A stretch of DNA of 8,813 bases from STF1-184 sp050178795 (lineage in GTDB: Bacteria > Bacillota > Clostridia > Christensenellales > UBA1242), in assembly GCA_050178795.1 (NCBI GenBank), contig JBFXFT010000011.1, forward strand, positions 1 through 8,813, written 5' to 3'. The position numbers were made by a program, and so were the translations under genes. Within the stretch, counting starts at the first letter, position 1; each line of letters begins with the position of its first letter. The notes under the pieces were generated by a model. It had not been told where the DNA came from. It did not search any database and was given only the letters and a program-made list of their open reading frames with translations. Positions 5,543 through 8,813 of this stretch are shown in pieces.

Positions 5543-6364
5543 CTATTTTAAGGTTTTTACAAATTCTAGTAGCAGACTGCTAAACTTCTCACCTATTAGT
5601 TGCATCGTCGCAAGCACTTCTTGATGTGTTAGTTTTTTGTTTTTTATTAGTCCACTAGCCACATTAGCTATTGCGCTTATACCTAAAACCTCTAAACCTA
5701 CTTGCTTAGCGGCTATTACTTCAACAGCGGTACTCATACCGACAGCGTCTGCACCTACTATTCTTGCCATTCTAACTTCTGCTGGTGTTTCATAACTTGG
5801 ACCTAAAAGTTGCAAATATGTGCCATTTTTTAAGTCCATATTGTGTTTTTTACCTATTTCGTTCAAAACCTCAATATATTTTTGACTATATGCCTCACTC
5901 ATATCTACAAATTGGACTCCGTTATAGTCAACAATCGGACCTCCAACTAACGGATTTTTGCCAGTTAGGTTAATTTGGTCATTAATAATCATCAAATCGC
6001 CTGCTTTATAGTTTTCGTTTACACCGCCACTAGCATTTGTAACTATCAAAGTTTTAACGCCAAGTTCCTTAAATATGTAAATTGGAAGAACAACTTGTTT
6101 TGCCTCGTAACCTTCATATAAATGAATTCTGCCTTGCATCACTATTACATCTACACCCTCAATGTTGCCTACAATAAACTTGCCACTATGCCCTTTTACT
6201 GTGCTTACAGGCATGCCCTTTAGGCTAGAGTAAGGTATTTCAACTGCGTCTTTTACGGCACTTGCAAAACTGCCAAGCCCACTACCCAAAATTACGGCTA
6301 GTGTTGGTCTTACTGCAGTGCGATTTTGTATTTGTTTTACTATGTTCTTTAAAAGTTTTTCCAT
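5543..6364 (-). CDS. punA: Purine-nucleoside phosphorylase
   Basis: This 273-residue cytoplasmic enzyme of the trimeric PNP family splits purine nucleosides with phosphate into base and (deoxy)ribose 1-phosphate. Phosphate-binding residues are seen in LGSGLGSF (S28), KGHSGKF (H59) and GRIHLYEGY (R79, H81). The purine and ribose pockets are seen in TNASGGVNE (109-117), GPSYETPAEVRM with E192, GADAVGMST (M210, S211) and AIANVASG (N234). N234 corresponds to the Asn that favours 6-oxopurines (inosine, guanosine). Some normally constant positions differ: Ala233 replaces the Thr before this Asn, and TAVEVIAAKQ replaces the usual TVPEVIVARH. It follows deoB by 9 bp and uses GAAGGT before its ATG. 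DeoB then converts its pentose 1-phosphate product. The family call is firm. Confidence 0.94.
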   Translation of the reverse strand: MEKLLKNIVKQIQNRTAVRPTLAVILGSGLGSFASAVKDAVEIPYSSLKGMPVSTVKGHSGKFIVGNIEGVDVIVMQGRIHLYEGYEAKQVVLPIYIFKELGVKTLIVTNASGGVNENYKAGDLMIINDQINLTGKNPLVGGPIVDYNGVQFVDMSEAYSQKYIEVLNEIGKKHNMDLKNGTYLQLLGPSYETPAEVRMARIVGADAVGMSTAVEVIAAKQVGLEVLGISAIANVASGLIKNKKLTHQEVLATMQLIGEKFSSLLLEFVKTLK

Positions 6365-6373
6365 AATTACCTT

Positions 6374-7522
6374 CTATTTCAAATATTTTAGTACAGAATC
6401 CTTTTTTATGCCAAATAGTTCAAGTATAAGTTTGGCTATGTGATTAAACCCATCTAATGTCCCCAAATTTACGCCCTTTTTAAAGTTTTGGCTATAAATT
6501 AAAAGTGGTGTATATTCGCGCGAATGGTCTGTAGACTCTGTAGTTGGGTCACAGCCATGATCGCCTGTTATTATTATTACATCTTCAGGGTTTAAGCCAT
6601 TTATTATGCTCGGAAGTGCTTTATCAATTTTTTCAATAGCACCCTTGTAACCAAGCACATCGTTTCTATGACCAAATAACATATCTGTATCTATTAAATT
6701 TGCAAAAATTAGTCCATTTTTGCTTAGTTTTATTGCTTCCTTTATTGCAGATATAGATTCGTCATTGTTTTTTGCTGGAAAACTCCTAGTTATGCCTTGA
6801 CCGTTAAATACATCGTTGATTTTACCAATAGCAAACACATTTAGCCCTTTGTCTTTTAATATGTTTAACATAGTAATACCTGGAGGGTCAAGCGCAAAGT
6901 CTTTTCTATAAGGCAATCTAAAGAAACTACTTGCATCTTTGCCATCAAAAGGTCTTGCAATTACTCTGCCTACGCCAAATTCGCCCTGCATTACATCGCG
7001 CACCTTTTTACACATTGCATATAACTCTTTTACTGAGTATACCCTATCATGTGTCGCTATTTGAATAACGCTATCGGCGGAAGTATATACAATTGGTTTT
7101 TTTGTTTTTATGTGTTCTTCACCAAGTTGCTTAATAATTTCTGTTCCAGACATTGCTTGTCCGCCTATTACGCTTAGTCCTATTGCTTGCTCTATTTTTG
7201 TAAGCACTTCTTGCGGAAGTCCATTTTCATAAGTTGGAAAGGCATGTTTTAAAACTACTCCACTCATCTCTAAATGTCCTGTTGTCGTATCTTTACCTGC
7301 AGATAGTTCCATAAGCCTTGCATAATCGCCAACTATTGCTTTATCTGTTGGTAAGTTTACTCCATCAATGCTCTTTAAACCAAGCTTTTCAAAATTTGGT
7401 ATGTAAAAAGGATATTGAGCGTTGCTATTTAGAAAAGTGTTTGAACCCTCATCGCCATATTTTTTAGCATCAGGTGCCTCACCTATTCCAAAGCCGTCAA
7501 TAACCATTAAAAGTACTTTCAT
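6374..7522 (-). CDS. deoB: Phosphopentomutase
   Basis: DeoB interconverts (deoxy)ribose 1-phosphate and 5-phosphate, joining nucleoside breakdown to central carbon metabolism; it acts in the cytosol with two Mn ions. This 382-residue protein belongs to the alkaline phosphatase superfamily and is near the usual 390-400 residues. Metal ligands visible by motif are D9 (IDGFGIG), D280 and H285 (DTDMLFGHRND), D321 and H322 (TGDHGCDP) and H333 (DHSREYTP). Their spacing equals that of the characterised Bacillus enzyme (D13, D286, H291, D327, H328, H339). The phosphorylated Thr is T81 in GKDTTTGHLEM. GAGGTG lies close before the ATG. It leads a two-gene operon with punA, which supplies its substrate. 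Confidence 0.97.
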   Translation of the reverse strand: MKVLLMVIDGFGIGEAPDAKKYGDEGSNTFLNSNAQYPFYIPNFEKLGLKSIDGVNLPTDKAIVGDYARLMELSAGKDTTTGHLEMSGVVLKHAFPTYENGLPQEVLTKIEQAIGLSVIGGQAMSGTEIIKQLGEEHIKTKKPIVYTSADSVIQIATHDRVYSVKELYAMCKKVRDVMQGEFGVGRVIARPFDGKDASSFFRLPYRKDFALDPPGITMLNILKDKGLNVFAIGKINDVFNGQGITRSFPAKNNDESISAIKEAIKLSKNGLIFANLIDTDMLFGHRNDVLGYKGAIEKIDKALPSIINGLNPEDVIIITGDHGCDPTTESTDHSREYTPLLIYSQNFKKGVNLGTLDGFNHIAKLILELFGIKKDSVLKYLK

Positions 7523-7547
7523 ATTTCACCTCGTAACTTCTTAATTA

Positions 7548-7576
7548 AGTTTAACAAAAAAAACAATATTTATCTA
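7548..7576 (-). promoter_or_regulatory. Possible extended -10 promoter of deoB-punA
   Basis: On the minus strand TGTTAAACT gives an extended -10 (TG, one base, TAAACT at 7553-7548), with a weak -35 TAGATA 17 bp upstream (7576-7571). The predicted start near 7541 would leave a leader of about 19 nt that includes the GAGGTG ribosome binding site. The same TGTTAAACT element, followed by TAATTAA, occurs before the Spo0A-like gene. Confidence 0.4.
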
Positions 7577-7606
7577 CTTATTAAAGGATATTATTTAACT
7601 ATTTTT

Positions 7607-7645
7607 AAAAAACAAAAAGTATAGCCTAATTACTATACTTTTTGT
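7607..7645 (-). terminator. Intrinsic terminator of the Spo0A-like gene
   Basis: A perfect 13-bp stem (ACAAAAAGTATAG with CTATACTTTTTGT, 7645-7633 and 7624-7612) closes an 8-nt loop. On the minus strand it is followed by six T residues (7612-7607, the first overlapping the end of the stem). It lies 32 bp after the stop codon. A weaker second hairpin (TCAAAAA/TTTTTGA, around 7647-7665) sits between stop codon and terminator. Confidence 0.75.
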
Positions 7646-7677
7646 CTCAAAAAGGAGTTTTTTGATTAATTTGGATT

Positions 7678-8442
7678 TTAATCGGAATATTTATTACAAT
7701 TACAACTACTCATATTCTTTTCTACGCACAAACAAATAAATTCTCTGTTTGTTGGTCTATTTTCAAACATTTTAAATAGATGCTCGGCATCAACGATGTT
7801 CTTTTTATCATTAAAACCATTATAGGCGCAAACTATTGCGTTTCTTATGTTTCTTTCTACATTGGTTATTCTTGTACCAAACTTAGCTGCAATTATTGGG
7901 TAAATATCGTTATTTAATGAGCCAATAATGCCATTCTTTTTAACTAAAATTTTTATTGCTTCCACTAAATAGGCGTATCCAGTATGTTTTGGCGAAAAGC
8001 CCATTTCAAAAAGATGTTTATTAATTTCATCAGTAATGTTTATGTTGCTTTCCTTTTTATAGTCAGCAACCGCCGTGTTAAATTTTAGCACTTTTTCGTT
8101 GGAATTTAGTAGTTCTTCCAACCCTTCTAGTTTTACAGACATAAAGTTATAGTCTTTGTACTCTTGCAGTTGACTCTCATCACTGTAAATTAAAATTATA
8201 TTGGGGATGAAATAAGGTCCCTTCGTTAAAAACAATTCCATAATTTGTTTTTCAAGTTGAACAGTAGATAAATCAAAAAAAACTATTTGCGGCTTTACCT
8301 CTATAATTTTAACAGTCAAATCAACAAAGTCTATTGCGTTAATTACGTTTATTTTTACGTCTCTACAAACTTTTTTTACCTTATAGGCTAAATCTATATT
8401 TTTTTGTGAATACAAAATAGCCGTTAAATTTAATCGTATCAT
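7678..8442 (-). CDS. Spo0A-like transcription regulator with a degenerate receiver domain
   Basis: The protein has 254 residues from the start chosen here. Residues about 135-243 are a Spo0A-type DNA-binding domain: GYAYLVEAIKILVKKN (155-170), GSLNNDIYPIIAAKFGT (174-190), the recognition segment NVERNIRNAI (194-203) and RPTNREFICL. Residues 1-115 have receiver-like alternation of strands and helices, with D57 in IVFFDLS at the phosphorylation position and K104 near the conserved Lys, but the N-terminal acidic pair is replaced (AILYSQ). Phosphorylation may therefore be lost or altered. The last 20 residues hold four Cys (CLC and CNC). The in-frame ATG at 8463 is rejected because GGAGG lies inside that reading, five bases before the ATG at 8442. 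The gene is monocistronic. It may be a paralogue of the master sporulation regulator; sporulation of the host cannot be inferred from it. Confidence 0.87.
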   Translation of the reverse strand: MIRLNLTAILYSQKNIDLAYKVKKVCRDVKINVINAIDFVDLTVKIIEVKPQIVFFDLSTVQLEKQIMELFLTKGPYFIPNIILIYSDESQLQEYKDYNFMSVKLEGLEELLNSNEKVLKFNTAVADYKKESNINITDEINKHLFEMGFSPKHTGYAYLVEAIKILVKKNGIIGSLNNDIYPIIAAKFGTRITNVERNIRNAIVCAYNGFNDKKNIVDAEHLFKMFENRPTNREFICLCVEKNMSSCNCNKYSD

Positions 8443-8470
8443 TTTAACCTCCATGGGATTCATTAATTAG

Positions 8471-8499
8471 AGTTTAACATACAATTTTAAAAAAAACTA
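8471..8499 (-). promoter_or_regulatory. Possible extended -10 promoter of the Spo0A-like gene
   Basis: On the minus strand TGTTAAACT provides an extended -10 (TAAACT at 8476-8471). The -35 position 17 bp upstream reads TAGTTT (8499-8494), which is poor. A start near 8464 would make the first ATG (8463) leaderless and give the ATG at 8442 a normal leader with GGAGG, in agreement with the chosen start. No sequence resembling the 0A box core TGTCGAA is present upstream. Confidence 0.35.
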
Positions 8500-8524
8500 G
8501 CGTTTTTGATATTTTTTTAAAAAA

Positions 8525-8556
8525 TTTTTTACAAAAATGTTTTTTTACAAAAATGT
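8525..8556. repeat. Two perfect tandem copies of a 16-bp unit
   Basis: The unit TTTTTTACAAAAATGT occurs at 8525-8540 and immediately again at 8541-8556. Each copy contains ACA-AAAA-TGT, a short near-palindrome. The pair lies about 60-90 bp upstream of the proposed start site of the Spo0A-like gene. It may be a tandem binding site or a simple duplication in AT-rich DNA. Confidence 0.65.
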
Positions 8557-8688
8557 TGGTTTTTATAACATAAATTATATTTAATTTAGTTAATGTACTA
8601 TTATGTTTAATATATAAACTTTAATTATAAATATTTTACAATTTTTGCTGTTATTTACATATTTTTAGATTAAATGACACTGTGGCGC

Positions 8689-8813
8689 AAATAAAAATCC
8701 ACCAGTATACCTGGTGGTTTTTCATGTAACGGGTAAAACCCTACTTTAAAGGCAGCACGAAATCGTGCGTTGCCTTACTATGCCTTATTGCAAATCTTAC
8801 CGTTATTTTTGAA
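8689..8813 (-). repeat. Right arm of the 125-bp perfect inverted repeat
   Basis: This stretch is the exact reverse complement of 3-127. Read on the minus strand it shows the paired arms at 8805-8795 with 8738-8727, the hairpin at 8776-8749 and the GC-rich hairpin at 8717-8699. The window ends exactly at its last base, so it may continue outside. No gene lies between it and the AT-rich leader of the Spo0A-like gene, and no mobile-element gene accompanies it. Confidence 0.9.
8699..8722 (+). terminator. Bidirectional terminator hairpin in the right repeat
   Basis: The 7-bp stem CCACCAG / CTGGTGG with loop TATAC is followed by TTTTT (8718-8722) on the plus strand and by ATTTTTATTT on the minus strand. 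No plus-strand gene precedes it in the window. Its likelier use is to stop minus-strand transcripts arriving from beyond the right edge, including any RNA made from the repeat itself. Confidence 0.55.

Larger units (their letters stand above)
8464..8688. other. AT-rich non-coding region upstream of the Spo0A-like gene
   Basis: These 225 bases are made largely of A and T runs and hold no open reading frame with a ribosome binding site on either strand. Beyond the 16-bp tandem repeat and the tentative extended -10, several TATAAT-like hexamers occur (for example minus strand 8579-8574), but none has a convincing -35 partner at 16-18 bp. No riboswitch-like structure was recognised. Confidence 0.6.

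Noticed and set aside
7651..7665. AAAGGAG on the plus strand that looks like a ribosome binding site
   Set aside because: It belongs to a weak hairpin between the Spo0A-like stop codon and its terminator, and no plus-strand frame of useful length follows.
7523..7677. Purine riboswitch ahead of deoB-punA
   Set aside because: The region holds the upstream gene's terminator and a short AT-rich leader; the conserved three-stem purine aptamer sequences are absent.
8443..8463. Longer N-terminus for the Spo0A-like protein, starting at the ATG at 8463
   Set aside because: The GGAGG ribosome binding site lies within these seven codons and fits the ATG at 8442; the extension has no upstream ribosome binding site of its own.
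8443..8688. Canonical 0A boxes (TGTCGAA) for self-regulation of the Spo0A-like gene
   Set aside because: Neither TGTCGAA nor its complement occurs in this leader.
3..8813. Composite transposon or linear replicon with terminal inverted repeats
   Set aside because: There is no transposase, recombinase or replication gene, and the content is core chromosomal genes; a contig ending at a dispersed repeat is simpler.

Overview
The window is AT-rich chromosomal DNA from a low-GC Gram-positive bacterium, most likely an uncultured member of the class Clostridia. The evidence is a protein with a Spo0A-type DNA-binding domain, a site-2 protease directly ahead of scpA-scpB-rluB, a cmk-plsC pair, a deoB-punA pair, and strong AGGAG-type ribosome binding sites before most genes. 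Genus cannot be read from the sequence. All ten genes lie on the minus strand, so transcription runs from high to low coordinates.

Layout in the direction of transcription: (1) 8813-8689 is one arm of a 125-bp perfect inverted repeat, followed by about 250 bp of very AT-rich non-coding DNA. (2) 8442-7678 encodes a Spo0A-like regulator with a degenerate receiver, ending in a terminator at 7645-7607. (3) 7522-5543 is deoB-punA, a nucleoside salvage operon, ending in a terminator at 5519-5491. (4) 5385-2365 is S2P-scpA-scpB-rluB, with a consensus promoter, an inverted repeat over its -35 box and a 13-bp direct repeat upstream; it ends in a terminator at 2366-2338. (5) 2260-135 is cmk-plsC-gmk-like, with its own consensus promoter, ending in the terminator hairpin of the second inverted-repeat arm (127-3).

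The genes are mostly housekeeping. DeoB and PunA interconvert nucleosides, bases and pentose phosphates. ScpA and ScpB are the kleisin and kite subunits of SMC condensin. RluB-type synthase modifies 23S rRNA. Cmk and the guanylate-kinase-like protein act on nucleoside monophosphates, and the PlsC-like protein belongs to the phospholipid acyltransferases.

The points most worth attention are the 125-bp structured repeat that bounds both ends of the window, the guanylate-kinase-like protein with an extra C-terminal domain and an altered GMP pocket, the Glu-rich tail on ScpB, the PlsC-family protein with FPGGTR instead of FPEGTR, and the Spo0A-like protein lacking the receiver acidic pair and carrying a Cys-rich C-terminus. 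I see no transposase, CRISPR array, phage gene, tRNA or rRNA. No wholly new multi-gene system is evident.
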